NCBI RefSeq assembly: GCF_003719335.1
Contig: NZ_RIAS01000007.1
Coordinates: forward strand, 62,001 to 126,000
Origin: Paenibacillus amylolyticus
Lineage (GTDB): Bacteria; Bacillota; Bacilli; Paenibacillales; Paenibacillaceae
DNA length: 64,000 nt
Direction: 5' to 3'
The position numbers and the translations under genes were made by a program. Position 1 is the stretch's first letter; the number at the start of each line of letters is the position of its first letter. The notes under the pieces are model-generated. The model saw nothing but the letters and a program-made list of their open reading frames with translations, did not search any database and had not been told where the DNA came from. Below, one piece after another: positions 8,470 to 18,504 of this stretch.

Positions 8470-9959
8470 TGACGATCATTCAGCGTCTATTTCTGGAGGC
8501 CTCTAATCGCCAAGATCATATTATCCTTGAAGATCTAAAGCAGCAGTGGACTTACGCAGAGATGATGACAGAAGCTTACTTGATTGCTTTATATATCCAT
8601 AAGAATTTTAAGCTTGAGCCCGGAAGTCATCTTGCATTATACACAAATAATGAGCCCTTGTTCATTTTTGCGGCGCTTGGTATTCAATTCTGCGGTTATG
8701 TGTTAGTACCGGTTCCTTACTCGGCATCCAATACTGAAATTGAAAATATTTTAAATGCCAGTGACGCTAAATTGGTTATCAGCAAATCTGCACAGCCTGC
8801 TCATTTAAATTGCGACATTCCTTGGGTTACCGCTCAGGATTTATCGCAAGAACCAATGCCTTCGTTCGAATCGATCTCGTTAACCAATCAGTCCGATCCC
8901 AATCCATGTGCGATTCTCCTTCCTACATCGGGCACAACCGGAAAATCTAAAATCGTTATGTTATCCCATTGGAATGTATTAACGAATGCGTTGGCACATG
9001 GCGGAAAGGTGGGGTATACGGATCAAGATTCGTTTCTTGTAACGATGCCCGTTCATTTCAGTTCTACGATTGTCACGCAATTGATTTCTTGCATGTTATA
9101 TGGAACCCGAATTAAACTTATCAGCTTGCCATTGCTGCCGCGCACAGCATTTAAATTGTTTCAGAATAAGGCGGTCACGGCATTCTCAGCGGTGCCTACG
9201 CAATTGATGCACTTTGTTTCCGATTTTCATCAGACAAAGAACTGGAGTGCCTTTGATGCAATTGAATTTATTGTGATTAGCGGTGCGGCGATTCCCGCGA
9301 AATTAGGTGACCATCTTCAGACTGTCTTTCCTCACGCGGACATTATTCAAACCTATGGATTGACCGAAGCTTCTCCGCGGGTGAGCATGATGGAACGGGG
9401 AGAGCGCTGCTTATCCTGTGGAACACCCATCAATGACGTTTCTATTCGTCTTGTTGACGAAGAAGAGAATGAGGTTGAAGGAGCAGCTATCGGAGAAATT
9501 TGGGTCAAGGGCCCGAATGTGATGCTCGGTTATTACAAAAACCCGGAGTTAACGAACGCTACCATTGTTGAGGGTTGGTTAAAGACAGGAGATTTGGGAT
9601 ATTGGAATGAATCAGGGTGTCTTATACTCACAGGCCGAAAGAAGAATATCATTATATCCGGCGGTATCAATATCTATCCGGAAGAAATCGAGGAATTTTT
9701 ATACGGTTTGAAAGAAGTGGAGGAGGTCATGGTTGTTGGTGTACACGATGATCTGTTAGGCGAAGTGCCCATCGCATTTCTGAAAGTTTTTAATGAATGC
9801 CTGGTTGATATAGATGCACTGACACGACATTGCAACTTGCATTTGTCATCGTATAAAGTGCCTAGACAATGGAGGATTATCGATAACATTCCAAAAACAA
9901 AAACAGGAAAACTGGACAGGGCAAGTACGAAGCGCTTATTGCTAAATGAGATATACTGA
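8466..9959 (+). CDS. AMP-forming acyl/aminoacyl ligase
   Basis: This 497-residue ANL-superfamily enzyme adenylates a carboxylic acid and transfers it to a thiol. Motifs are PTSGTTGKSKIVMLSH (phosphate loop, near residue 155), TYGLTEASPR, the hinge aspartate in LKTGDLGYWNE, and PKTKTGKLDR with the catalytic lysine near the C-terminus. It is complete, with no fused carrier domain. Translational coupling to carrier 1 suggests that protein is its partner. The substrate cannot be read with confidence. Confidence 0.92.
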   Translation: MMTIIQRLFLEASNRQDHIILEDLKQQWTYAEMMTEAYLIALYIHKNFKLEPGSHLALYTNNEPLFIFAALGIQFCGYVLVPVPYSASNTEIENILNASDAKLVISKSAQPAHLNCDIPWVTAQDLSQEPMPSFESISLTNQSDPNPCAILLPTSGTTGKSKIVMLSHWNVLTNALAHGGKVGYTDQDSFLVTMPVHFSSTIVTQLISCMLYGTRIKLISLPLLPRTAFKLFQNKAVTAFSAVPTQLMHFVSDFHQTKNWSAFDAIEFIVISGAAIPAKLGDHLQTVFPHADIIQTYGLTEASPRVSMMERGERCLSCGTPINDVSIRLVDEEENEVEGAAIGEIWVKGPNVMLGYYKNPELTNATIVEGWLKTGDLGYWNESGCLILTGRKKNIIISGGINIYPEEIEEFLYGLKEVEEVMVVGVHDDLLGEVPIAFLKVFNECLVDIDALTRHCNLHLSSYKVPRQWRIIDNIPKTKTGKLDRASTKRLLLNEIY

Positions 9960-10008
9960 TTCGGAATCCTTAAGCCAATTAACCAAATAACCAGGGGTGA
10001 ACGAAAGG

Positions 10009-11064
10009 TTGAAGAATTCAACTCAAACGTTAGGCAGAAAAATATTGCCGGTCAGTTATCCGATGATTACAACCTATACGCAACATGCTCATCTCTTGTC
10101 CATACTTACCCATTACGAGTGCGCTCATCCATGGATATTCAGCAATTATATCCAATTATTTATTAACAAAGATTATAAACATCATTGGGGAGATTTTTAT
10201 TTCCCTGTGACTTATGAGCTGCGGCCTTCGGATTCGTGCAAATGGATTACTACTCAAAAGATACATAGAGATACGGTAACAACGAAATGGGACTCGGTTA
10301 TTCATTTTATTATAGAAAATATTAATGCGAATAGCTATGTCCACACCATGGTCAATTATTTCTACGTGCCCCTAAGCGATCGCTACAATAAACTTCAATT
10401 GCATCATGACATATTTGTTTACGGATATGATTTGGATAGAGAGATATTGTATGTTTCCGATTTCTTTAAGAACGGCGTGTATAGTCAGGCTGAGATATCA
10501 TTTACTGATTTCAAGCTTGCGTTCGACACGAATCATCTAACAACCAATCATGATTATCTTAGAGAAATGGTTTATCTGTATACATTCAATGATCAATATC
10601 AGGATAAATTCAGTGCAGATACCTTAGTGAATTCTATAAGAAATTATTTCACTAAGAAAACGCCGGAGTATTGGGAGATGTTCAACTATGGGGGCGACAG
10701 GCATAATCTTGACTTCGGCATGCAAATATACACAACTCTATTAAATTATGCGAAAGAGACATCGGAACAGAAGGCTATGCTTGATATAAGACCCTTTCAT
10801 TTACTTTATGATCATAAGAAGTTAATGACGCTAAGACTCAAGTACTTGTACGATAATCGGCATTTCATTCAATTAAATCAAGAGCATATAGATGAATTCA
10901 CAGCCATTGAACTTAAGGCAAAGATACTTGTGAATGTAGCGATGAAATATAATTTGACAAGGGATACGAGTATTTCCGAAAGTTTTCAAACGCTGATTAC
11001 GAGTATAGAAAATGAAGAATCCATATTCCTTGAACGATGGCTGAAGAAGGTAGGCATTCAGTAA
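10009..11064 (+). CDS. BtrH-like protein 1, candidate acyltransferase
   Basis: This 351-residue protein resembles the N-terminal domain family of butirosin protein BtrH, which moves an acyl chain from a carrier protein to an aminoglycoside amine. A cysteine (Cys38 in YECAHPW) and a histidine in HHDIFVYGYD (near 133) match the Cys and His-x3-VYG pattern of two paralogs here (21371-22405 and 48426-49442). The TTG at 10009 is chosen because GGGGTG lies nine bases upstream; GTG at 9997 is the alternative. It follows the carrier and ligase genes. The transferase role is inferred. Confidence 0.7.
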   Translation: MKNSTQTLGRKILPVSYPMITTYTQHAHLLSILTHYECAHPWIFSNYIQLFINKDYKHHWGDFYFPVTYELRPSDSCKWITTQKIHRDTVTTKWDSVIHFIIENINANSYVHTMVNYFYVPLSDRYNKLQLHHDIFVYGYDLDREILYVSDFFKNGVYSQAEISFTDFKLAFDTNHLTTNHDYLREMVYLYTFNDQYQDKFSADTLVNSIRNYFTKKTPEYWEMFNYGGDRHNLDFGMQIYTTLLNYAKETSEQKAMLDIRPFHLLYDHKKLMTLRLKYLYDNRHFIQLNQEHIDEFTAIELKAKILVNVAMKYNLTRDTSISESFQTLITSIENEESIFLERWLKKVGIQ

Positions 11065-11572
11065 TGTTGAAGGAGCAGATGATGTTAGTTGTGGATATCT
11101 CTTCTTGCACCCGAATAGAAGCCTTAGCCCGAAGCCGGTGGTGATCGGGGCATATTTGTGGAGGGAGTGATGCCTAGCTTATAATCGTTGCGATACAGCG
11201 TATTGAGTAAGCCAAACCGTTACTTTTGTCCTAAAGATTCCGTTTGATGATGGCCTATTGCCGTCTTGTCTTTCAACGATCCGCATTGCTTCAAGCTCTT
11301 TTTTTCCGGCACAACCACAGCGAATCCACTCACCTCAAGAATCTCTCCTAGTATTTGACCCGACATCTTGTGATTCATGCCTAGAACCATACCTGTTTCG
11401 TTTGGGAGCAACGCACCGTTCAACAACCTTACGTATGAACAGCCAGTTAATTTGAAGAATCTGCCGGAAGCCACCATCATGGACTTGGAACCGGCGATCA
11501 GTTTGCATAATGCACTCACTAGAACGATCCATTATTACCAGGCTCAATATATCCATTAAACGGGAGGTACTT
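11065..11572. other. Gap with a possible eroded gene
   Basis: A plus-strand frame from 11377 to 11559 ends immediately before the ribosome site of carrier 2. It finishes with AISLHNALTRTIHYYQ, reminiscent of the C-terminus of NDP-sugar epimerases; nothing upstream in that frame supports a full gene. A 99-codon minus-strand frame (11220-11519) covers the same bases and is not recognised. Neither is called as a gene. Confidence 0.3.
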
Positions 11573-11824
11573 ATGCAAGAACAGATCATAGCGATGATAA
11601 GCGAAGTCAAGGATGACGCCCAGCTGGAAAACAGCTTGAACGGGCATTCCAGCATCATGGAAGACGGGGGAATGGACTCTTTACAGCTAATTACTTTCTT
11701 ATTGAAGGTGGAGGAGCACTTCGGCATTGAAATCGATTTTGAACAATTCGACTTCGATTGCATGGAATCGGTTACAATCTTCTGCAATTATATCTCGGAG
11801 CTGCAGAAGACGGCATCTGTATGA
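11573..11824 (+). CDS. Stand-alone carrier protein 2
   Basis: This 83-residue carrier has the phosphopantetheine motif EDGGMDSLQLITFL with Ser near residue 36. The ATG at 11573 follows ACGGGAGG; an upstream in-frame ATG at 11510 lacks a site. The stop overlaps the ATP-grasp start (ATGA), which pairs the two as carrier and aminoacyl ligase, as with BtrI and BtrJ in butirosin side-chain synthesis. Confidence 0.88.
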   Translation: MQEQIIAMISEVKDDAQLENSLNGHSSIMEDGGMDSLQLITFLLKVEEHFGIEIDFEQFDFDCMESVTIFCNYISELQKTASV

Positions 11825-13179
11825 ACGATAGAGGCAAGTCCGAGCTCATTATCGGGATGTTTGACGCGGAACGCTTCTGGCGCGACCCTAATCAGGCCAA
11901 ACTGCCGTCGGTTCACGATCCTGAAATGGAGAATGTCGTGATGGCCATGGATGAGCTGCTCTTCCCTTTTTGCGGGGCGCAGGATAGGCTCATTACCCGA
12001 TATCGAATGAACGCTTCTCATAAAGCATATTTGCATGAGATCGGATTCAAATTTCTGTCCAATTCAACCGATCTTGAGAGTCCTGATGGAGGAGGCGCAG
12101 GCAGAACCGCCAATATATTCGACCTGCTCACCTCAACTGATCAAGTGGGTGACATAGATCCAGATTGGCTAAACGGCGCCCGGTTGTCGCCCTTTGCGGT
12201 CATTCCGGGAGTGGACCGTGTTGCTGCGCGTTTCGGGCTGGAACAGGATTGTCCAGCTGTCGAAACGGTTCAGACGGTTAATTCTAAGCTGTATTCAACC
12301 GAATTGAACCGTCGCCTTGGGCTTCAGTGTGACAGCCAGACGGTCTATTCCTACGAAGAGCTGCTGTCAACCGGCTTGGCTCTGCTGAAACAAGGCCCCT
12401 TTCTGATCAAAGATGAGTTTGGGGTATCCGGGAAGGGGAATTTGCTAATCGAGTCGGAAGCGATTCTGCAACGGGTCACCTCTTATCTCGCCGGTCAGTG
12501 TAGAAAGGGAAGAACGGTTCGTTTTATTATTGAGCCGTTCCTCCTCAAAGAGCTGGATTTCTCTTGCCAATTCCACATCGATCCGGACGGTACGTACCGG
12601 CATGTCTCTGTGCAGCAATTGGTCAATCACAAATTCGCTTACCAAGGCTCCTATACAGCCGATGACAGGCTGCTTCATACGCTGCACGAAGCGGAGTACT
12701 TTGATGTAATGAAGCTGGTAGCCCGCGAGCTTTATCAGTCGGGTTATCACGGCGACGTATGCGTTGATTCGATGTTGCTAAGAGACGGACGCATCGTTCC
12801 GATTGTTGAGGTCAATGCAAGAAGATCGATGAGTCTGATCAAGCATTACGTTGACCGGTATCTCGAGAAGCACGGTGCGGCCGGGAGTATGACACATGCC
12901 ACCTTACAGTTTGCAGGGGATGTATCATTCGATCAATTGCTGGAATCGCTGGACCGCGAGGGTGTTCTATATAAGCCTGATCAAGGGTTTGGCATGCTAC
13001 CGTTAAGCGCGAATACACTCTTTATTAACAAGGTCGTCAGCGAGTGCAAGGGGATCCGGAATAAGCAAGTGAAGGGCAGATTGTATTATTCGCTGATCGA
13101 GGGGACAGGGGATAACGAACGATTGTCCGCGAAACTTAAGGAGGTTCTGTTGTCGTTATCCTTCAAGATCGCCCCCTGA
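11821..13179 (+). CDS. ATP-grasp ligase, BtrJ-like candidate
   Basis: This 452-residue protein has an ATP-grasp core: a lysine-containing loop FLIKDEFGVSGKGN near residue 205, a central FIIEPFL strand, and the metal and phosphate site IVPIVEVNARRSMSLIKHY near residue 325. ATP-grasp enzymes join a carboxylate to an amine or thiol through an acyl phosphate; BtrJ uses this to load glutamate on carrier BtrI. Overlap with carrier 2 supports the same kind of job here. The amino acid used is unknown. Confidence 0.8.
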   Translation: MNDRGKSELIIGMFDAERFWRDPNQAKLPSVHDPEMENVVMAMDELLFPFCGAQDRLITRYRMNASHKAYLHEIGFKFLSNSTDLESPDGGGAGRTANIFDLLTSTDQVGDIDPDWLNGARLSPFAVIPGVDRVAARFGLEQDCPAVETVQTVNSKLYSTELNRRLGLQCDSQTVYSYEELLSTGLALLKQGPFLIKDEFGVSGKGNLLIESEAILQRVTSYLAGQCRKGRTVRFIIEPFLLKELDFSCQFHIDPDGTYRHVSVQQLVNHKFAYQGSYTADDRLLHTLHEAEYFDVMKLVARELYQSGYHGDVCVDSMLLRDGRIVPIVEVNARRSMSLIKHYVDRYLEKHGAAGSMTHATLQFAGDVSFDQLLESLDREGVLYKPDQGFGMLPLSANTLFINKVVSECKGIRNKQVKGRLYYSLIEGTGDNERLSAKLKEVLLSLSFKIAP

Positions 13180-13223
13180 TGCATTCCGAAGTGCTTGAAA
13201 CCATGGATGGAGGAAGAGAGTTT

Positions 13224-14339
13224 ATGGGGAAGCGTAAAGTAACGATTCTATGCTCGGGTTTCGGTCTGGGGTTCTATATTCCCGGCCTGTTAGCTGCAAG
13301 CGAGTTCGGGAAAAGGGATATCGCGACGGAAGCGCTCGTGTTCGAAAGCTATTTGGAGCACGACAAGAGGGAGCATATTGCAGATAGCAGGACGGCTTAC
13401 CACAATAATTTCGCACTTGCCAATATTTCGGCCCGAATGCCGATGGATATCCGCAATAGTATAGATTATGCCCAGGTTGAGCTATTGCTGGAGACGTGGA
13501 AAGCGGAAGAACGCTACGAATTCATATCGCTATCCGGACACTGGATCTATATTCTGGATTTGTATAGGGAGAAGATGTTGCCGAATCCAATTCATGTAGA
13601 CCTGCTCTACGTCGATTCAGATCTGGCTCCGTCCTGGAAGAGCCTGAAGAAGTTTCATCCCCGGTATGACGAGCATTATTACAATGCTTGTCTCTATGAC
13701 ACCGATAAGATGGCGATTCGATACGAAATCCCGGTTCTTCCTGGTACGACACTGCCTTTCGAATCAAGGAAGCGGCGGCTTGTTGTTCATGGTGGCGGCT
13801 GGGGGATGGGCACTTATCAAAATACAATTCCAGAGCTTTCGAGTCATAACTATGGGCTTGATATTGTAGCTTACGACTGGAAGGAAGCGAAGCCCGATCC
13901 CGAGCACCGATATTGGATGAACGATCCGGAATGGTGTTCTTGGGTGAAGAGCGCGAACGGTCTGCACGAATTTCCGCCATACATTGAAATAGCAGGAGAA
14001 GATACGAATTCATATACCGCTGAGGCTGATCATCATTGGTTATTTGACGTCGCTTCTGATGCGATGGCTATCGTAGCCAAGCCGGGAGCGGGCACATTGA
14101 TCGACTCGCTTGCCTCCGAAACCCCTCTTATTCTTCTGGAGCCGTTCGGCAGTCATGAGCTTAGCAATCTGGAATTATGGGAGTCGCTTGGGTTCGGAAT
14201 ACGCTACGAGAAGTGGCGAGAGATGGATTTTTCTGTAGATATCCTTAAGGAGATGCATCAAGCGATCAAGAACAGACCCGGTGAACGGACGAATTATGTG
14301 GATCACTATTGTTCAAGGGTTGCGTTAACGAAGAGCTAA
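13224..14339 (+). CDS. GT-B-like glycosyltransferase
   Basis: The protein has about 371 residues. The N-terminal Rossmann half opens with TILCSGFGLGFYIPG. The C-terminal half has AKPGAGTLIDSLASETPLILLEPFGSHE, the donor-binding pattern of GT1/GT28-type enzymes. The ATG at 13224 has a GGAGGAAGAG site; an in-frame ATG at 13179 touches the preceding stop. It probably moves a sugar onto the pathway product or a carrier-bound intermediate. Donor and acceptor are not deducible. Confidence 0.65.
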   Translation: MGKRKVTILCSGFGLGFYIPGLLAASEFGKRDIATEALVFESYLEHDKREHIADSRTAYHNNFALANISARMPMDIRNSIDYAQVELLLETWKAEERYEFISLSGHWIYILDLYREKMLPNPIHVDLLYVDSDLAPSWKSLKKFHPRYDEHYYNACLYDTDKMAIRYEIPVLPGTTLPFESRKRRLVVHGGGWGMGTYQNTIPELSSHNYGLDIVAYDWKEAKPDPEHRYWMNDPEWCSWVKSANGLHEFPPYIEIAGEDTNSYTAEADHHWLFDVASDAMAIVAKPGAGTLIDSLASETPLILLEPFGSHELSNLELWESLGFGIRYEKWREMDFSVDILKEMHQAIKNRPGERTNYVDHYCSRVALTKS

Positions 14340-14366
14340 GATATCAATGGCAGAAGGGGTTATGCG

Positions 14367-15455
14367 ATGAGCTTAAATCAATTGAGTGTTGCCAAGGATA
14401 CGGTAAGCTATCCGAGATGGATCGTCTTGCAGTTGCTAGAGGAGTGCAATTTGCGATGTAAAATGTGTTATGAATGGGGACTCGAAGGGCCCTACAAAAG
14501 CAAAAAAACATTAGCGCAGCTGGACCCGGAGCTGATCAAAAAGATCATCATCGAATGCAGCCCCGGCAAGCCGTATTACGATTTCTTCGGCGGCGAGCCG
14601 CTGATGTACCCTTGGCTGAGCGATATTCTCGCCATGATCAATCATTATGGAAGCATAGCGGACTTCCCCACGAATGGCACACTGCTTGAGAAGCATGCCG
14701 AGATGTTAGTCGAGACTCCGCCTAATAAGATCTGGGTGTCGCTCGACGGCCCTGAGGAAATCAACGACAGGCAGAGGGGCAAAGGCGTATTCAAGAAAGT
14801 AATCAAAGGAATCGAGAAGCTTTATGAGCTCCGGCAAAGCAAAGGCAAGCAATTTCCGAAAATGGGTGTATCCTTTATCATTACGCCCTTGACCTATATG
14901 TACGTCGAGGAATTTTTCTTTAAGCATATCGACTTGTCAATGTTGGACCATATCAGCATGGAAGTGCAGCTCTATGCCACCGAAGAGCAGCATGCCCAAT
15001 ATGTGGAGGTTCTTCGTGAGGAATTCGGTGTGCATGAAGCTCCGTATGCCAAGGGGATGGTCTGGAAAGACATCAGTTCATTCAGCCAGATCGATATTCC
15101 CGAATTGACGAGACAGCTTATTAATGTTAAAGATTATTGCTTGAAAAACAGTATCGATGTGATTACCTATCCGAAGACGATAGATGAAGTGAATTTGCAC
15201 AACTATTTCTCGGGACAATTCCATCAGATGGCGGATAAACGAAAACGCTGCTCCCTTCCATGGACTTATGCGGAGATTACGGCAAGGGGCGACGTTTCGC
15301 CCTGCCATGCCTTCTATGATTTGACCTTCGGCAACGTGAACGAAGAGAATTTGCTGGATATCTGGCGCAGTGACAATTACAAAGAGTATCGCGCGTATAT
15401 GAAAAAAAATATGCTTCCGATTTGTACGGCTTGTTCAAGGTATTATATCTACTGA
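14367..15455 (+). CDS. Radical SAM/SPASM protein 1
   Basis: The protein has 362 residues. The radical SAM cluster motif CNLRCKMCYEW lies near residue 30, followed by the SAM-binding FFGGEPLMYPW. A C-terminal SPASM-type region has cysteines in RKRCSLPW, DVSPCHAFYD and ICTACSRYY, so an auxiliary iron-sulfur cluster is expected. The start follows GAAGGGG. SPASM proteins oxidise or crosslink peptides, and the relative BtrN oxidises a butirosin intermediate. With no precursor peptide nearby, a small or carrier-bound substrate is plausible. Confidence 0.88.
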   Translation: MSLNQLSVAKDTVSYPRWIVLQLLEECNLRCKMCYEWGLEGPYKSKKTLAQLDPELIKKIIIECSPGKPYYDFFGGEPLMYPWLSDILAMINHYGSIADFPTNGTLLEKHAEMLVETPPNKIWVSLDGPEEINDRQRGKGVFKKVIKGIEKLYELRQSKGKQFPKMGVSFIITPLTYMYVEEFFFKHIDLSMLDHISMEVQLYATEEQHAQYVEVLREEFGVHEAPYAKGMVWKDISSFSQIDIPELTRQLINVKDYCLKNSIDVITYPKTIDEVNLHNYFSGQFHQMADKRKRCSLPWTYAEITARGDVSPCHAFYDLTFGNVNEENLLDIWRSDNYKEYRAYMKKNMLPICTACSRYYIY

Positions 15456-15497
15456 TTCATGTGAATGGCCTATTACGTTTAAGAAGGGTGTGTTGAT

Positions 15498-16676
15498 ATG
15501 AATCCGAAATCTGAGATTAAGCATTCCGCAAAGGATCTGCAAATATTGAAACGTACGATCAAGAATACGGTGGAAACCAAGCGGAACATGGAGAAAATAG
15601 CGGGTTACGCGACACCGTTGCCAGAGTCGGTCGGGATTAAACTGACGAACCAATGCAACTTGCGCTGTAAACATTGCTATCAATGGAACGACACCGGCTA
15701 CCATCACTTCATGACACCGGAGCAGCAACGCGAACAGCTCGACTACGGGTTGCTGGAGAAGCTAATCCTCGAGACGGAACCGGCCAAGTCGAGACTCTAT
15801 ATCTGGGGCGGCGAGCCGCTTGTATACAGCCATTTCGACCGTTTGGCCGATTTGCTTGAAGCCCATCCTCGTGAGACGACGATCTGCACGAACGCGGTGC
15901 TGATCGAGCGAAAGCTGGACGCCTTGCTGAGAATCTCCGACAACCTGGAACTGCTCATTGCGCTTGATGGATTCGAAGAAGAGAATGATGCGCTTCGCGG
16001 CAAAGGGGTATTCAACAAGGCGATAGATGCGATCCGGAAGCTGGTCGAGCTGCGCAAGGAAAAAAGGTTCAAGGGCAAAATTACGATCCATACCGTCGTT
16101 AACGATGGTATGACTGACAAGCTTTACGATCTGCTGGACTTTCTGGAGGGCGTCGGTGTAGATATGGTCATGGTCTGCTTCCCGTGGTACATCTCGGAGG
16201 AATGCACGCAGGGAATGGACAATTACTTTGACCAGAAGTTCGACTTCCTTCCGGCGAGCGAGCACAAGGGCGAACGAAGCTGGCACGCCTTTAACTACAA
16301 GCTCGATCCGGAGCGTATCCCTGCTTTGATGAGCGAGTTGGACCGGGTGAATAATCGGGTCTGGAAAATGCGTTTACGCTACCAGCCGAATCTGGATCAA
16401 GACCAGATTGAAGATTTCGTGCTCGGCAAAGAGGTGAGGGGTAAAGGCACGATGAACAAGAAGTGCCTGGCTCTCTCGAACCGGATGGACATTACGCCCG
16501 ATGGAACGATTATCGCATGCAAATTCTTCAAGGAGTTCGAGATCGGCAAATTACATGATACGTCTGTACAGGAATTATGGCATAGCATGACCTACAGAAG
16601 GATAAGGGAAATGATGGACGAAAGACTGACACCGGCATGTTCCAAGTGCAGTGTCTTGCATTTGCACGGTGTATAA
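15498..16676 (+). CDS. Radical SAM/SPASM protein 2
   Basis: The protein has 392 residues, with CNLRCKHCYQW near residue 53, WGGEPLVYSH, and SPASM cysteines in NKKCLALS, TIIACKFF and PACSKCSV. It shares the order of motifs with the preceding gene (both have a LDG(P/F)EE-N-D-RGKGVF(K/N)K stretch), so the two arose by duplication. The longer N-terminus is charged and may be helical. A second step on the same scaffold is likely; the reaction is unknown. Confidence 0.88.
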   Translation: MNPKSEIKHSAKDLQILKRTIKNTVETKRNMEKIAGYATPLPESVGIKLTNQCNLRCKHCYQWNDTGYHHFMTPEQQREQLDYGLLEKLILETEPAKSRLYIWGGEPLVYSHFDRLADLLEAHPRETTICTNAVLIERKLDALLRISDNLELLIALDGFEEENDALRGKGVFNKAIDAIRKLVELRKEKRFKGKITIHTVVNDGMTDKLYDLLDFLEGVGVDMVMVCFPWYISEECTQGMDNYFDQKFDFLPASEHKGERSWHAFNYKLDPERIPALMSELDRVNNRVWKMRLRYQPNLDQDQIEDFVLGKEVRGKGTMNKKCLALSNRMDITPDGTIIACKFFKEFEIGKLHDTSVQELWHSMTYRRIREMMDERLTPACSKCSVLHLHGV

Positions 16677-16708
16677 CGATTCTAAATTCACATAAATGAG
16701 GTGCGTAA

Positions 16709-17713
16709 GTGAGTATTATCCAGATGGAGGGGTTATCCAAAAGCTTCAAGTATTACGAGAAAGAGCTGGGGCTCAAAAAATCGCTCAAAAATTTAGTGAG
16801 GCGGAAATCACTGATCAAAGAAGCGGTTAGCGAAATATCCCTTGTAATCGAGCAGGGTGAGATGGTCGGATTTTTAGGCCCGAACGGTTCCGGCAAAACA
16901 ACTACGCTTAAGATGCTGTCCGGCATCTTGTATCCGACAAGCGGGCAAGCGACGGTATTGGGCTATGTCCCTTGGGAACGAAAAAAAGAATTCAAGATGC
17001 AGTTCTCGATCGTGATGGGGCAGAAATCACAGTTGTGGTGGGATTTACCGGCGAACGAATCGTTGTACCTGAACAAATGCATCTATGAGGTCGAGGATAA
17101 ACCCTACAACCTTGTTCTGGATGAGCTTACGGAGATGCTTGACGTTAAAGACCTGCTTAATATTCAGGTGCGGAGACTCTCGCTGGGGGAACGGATGAAG
17201 ATGGAACTTATTGCGTCGCTCATTCATCGGCCCAAGGTGATTTTCCTGGATGAGCCTACAATCGGACTCGATCTGATCTCGCAGAAGCGCATTCGGGAGT
17301 TTCTGAAGTATTATAACGAGCAGACGAAGGCAACGGTCATTCTGACAAGCCACTACATGGCGGATATTGAGGATCTATGCAAACGAGCGATCATCATCAA
17401 TCAGGGGAGGATCGTATACGACGGCGATCTTCGGCGTGTGAACGAGCTGTTGCATGCCAAAAAGATTATCAAGCTGCAATTTACGGATGAAGTGCCGAGG
17501 CAAGCGCTAAGCGACTATGGCACGATTACTCAACATGACGGCATGAATGCCGTCATGGAAATTGATAAGCATGACCTCCAGCGGCTTTCCAAAATGATAC
17601 TGGACCGGTTCCCGATCCTCGATTTCACAGTTGAAGATATACCTGTCGAGCGAGGCATCGAAAGCTTATATCAGAAAGATGGGGTCAGACATGAAAGCCT
17701 TGCAGAAGTATAA
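16709..17713 (+). CDS. ABC-2 exporter, ATP-binding subunit
   Basis: This 334-residue ATPase has Walker A GPNGSGKTTTLKML near residue 55, signature LSLGERMKMELIA, Walker B VIFLDEPTIGLD and the switch histidine in ILTSHYMAD. A C-terminal extension follows, as in drug and antibiotic exporters of the ABC-2 class. The GTG start follows GAGGTG. It is coupled to two membrane subunits, so the island encodes its own export or immunity pump. Confidence 0.93.
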   Translation: MSIIQMEGLSKSFKYYEKELGLKKSLKNLVRRKSLIKEAVSEISLVIEQGEMVGFLGPNGSGKTTTLKMLSGILYPTSGQATVLGYVPWERKKEFKMQFSIVMGQKSQLWWDLPANESLYLNKCIYEVEDKPYNLVLDELTEMLDVKDLLNIQVRRLSLGERMKMELIASLIHRPKVIFLDEPTIGLDLISQKRIREFLKYYNEQTKATVILTSHYMADIEDLCKRAIIINQGRIVYDGDLRRVNELLHAKKIIKLQFTDEVPRQALSDYGTITQHDGMNAVMEIDKHDLQRLSKMILDRFPILDFTVEDIPVERGIESLYQKDGVRHESLAEV

Positions 17714-18500
17714 AAGGACGTACATCCTTGCGCTTCAGAACGCGATGGAGTACCGGACCGATTTCCTGATGGGCATTATCAGCGGCGGCTTTATCATACT
17801 CGTCCAATGCTTCCTCTGGACAGCTGTGTTCCGCAGTTCGCCGCAAGAGATTATTAACGGCTATACGTATTCACAGATCATCATTTATTCCGTGTTGTCC
17901 GGCGTCGTCTCCAAGCTGGTTTCTGCCGGCTTCGAAGGGGAGATCGCGAATGACATCAAGACGGGCGGACTAAGCAAATTTATCGCTCAGCCCATTCATT
18001 ATTTCAGCTATCGGATATGCAATTTCTTCGGTGAGAAAACGGTTCAGACCGGGGTCGTCCTTGTCTTATTCGTCATACTGATGACCGTGTTTATTCAAAT
18101 TTGGGGGTTTCAGCTTAGAGTGGGGCAGATTGTTATGTTCCTGGTTAGTATTTTGTTCGGAATGCTCATCAACTTCCTGCTGTTTTATTCGATTAGTGCG
18201 CTCGCGTTCATCATTACTGAGGTTTGGGGCGTGTATATCGCGTTCAACCAAGGCGTCTATCTGCTCAGCGGCGCCATCTTTCCGCTTAATATTTTCGGAG
18301 ATACGTTTGCCACAATCTCCAGCTATTTACCGTTCCAGTATGTCGTATTCTTCCCGGTTAAGATCATCCTCGGGAGCTTGGCGGTTCATGAGATCGTGAG
18401 CGGGCTCCTCTTACAGGCCGTTTGGGTAACGGTGCTTTTGGTCATTTCCAAGTTGGCTTGGGATTCCGGGATGAAGAAATATGTAGCCGTTGGAGGTTAG
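17691..18500 (+). CDS. ABC-2 exporter, permease subunit 1
   Basis: This integral membrane protein of about 269 residues has six hydrophobic segments in the ABC-2 arrangement (for example FIILVQCFLWTAVF and the long VVLVLFVILMTVFI), and it overlaps the ATPase gene. It resembles the DUF990 group, whose members come as pairs with one ATPase. I start it at the ATG at 17691 (MKALQKYKRTY); the frame is open further upstream inside the ATPase gene. Confidence 0.85.
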   Translation: MKALQKYKRTYILALQNAMEYRTDFLMGIISGGFIILVQCFLWTAVFRSSPQEIINGYTYSQIIIYSVLSGVVSKLVSAGFEGEIANDIKTGGLSKFIAQPIHYFSYRICNFFGEKTVQTGVVLVLFVILMTVFIQIWGFQLRVGQIVMFLVSILFGMLINFLLFYSISALAFIITEVWGVYIAFNQGVYLLSGAIFPLNIFGDTFATISSYLPFQYVVFFPVKIILGSLAVHEIVSGLLLQAVWVTVLLVISKLAWDSGMKKYVAVGG

Positions 18501-18504
18501 GTCT

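Noticed and set aside
11220..11519. 99-codon minus-strand frame between BtrH-like protein 1 and carrier 2
   Set aside because: No family recognised and no ribosome site. The opposite strand over the same bases gives an equally plausible eroded coding tail.
14367..16676. RiPP interpretation of the two radical SAM/SPASM genes
   Set aside because: I found no short precursor gene, leader peptidase or RRE protein nearby; free carriers and activating ligases fit a carrier-bound substrate better. Not fully excluded.
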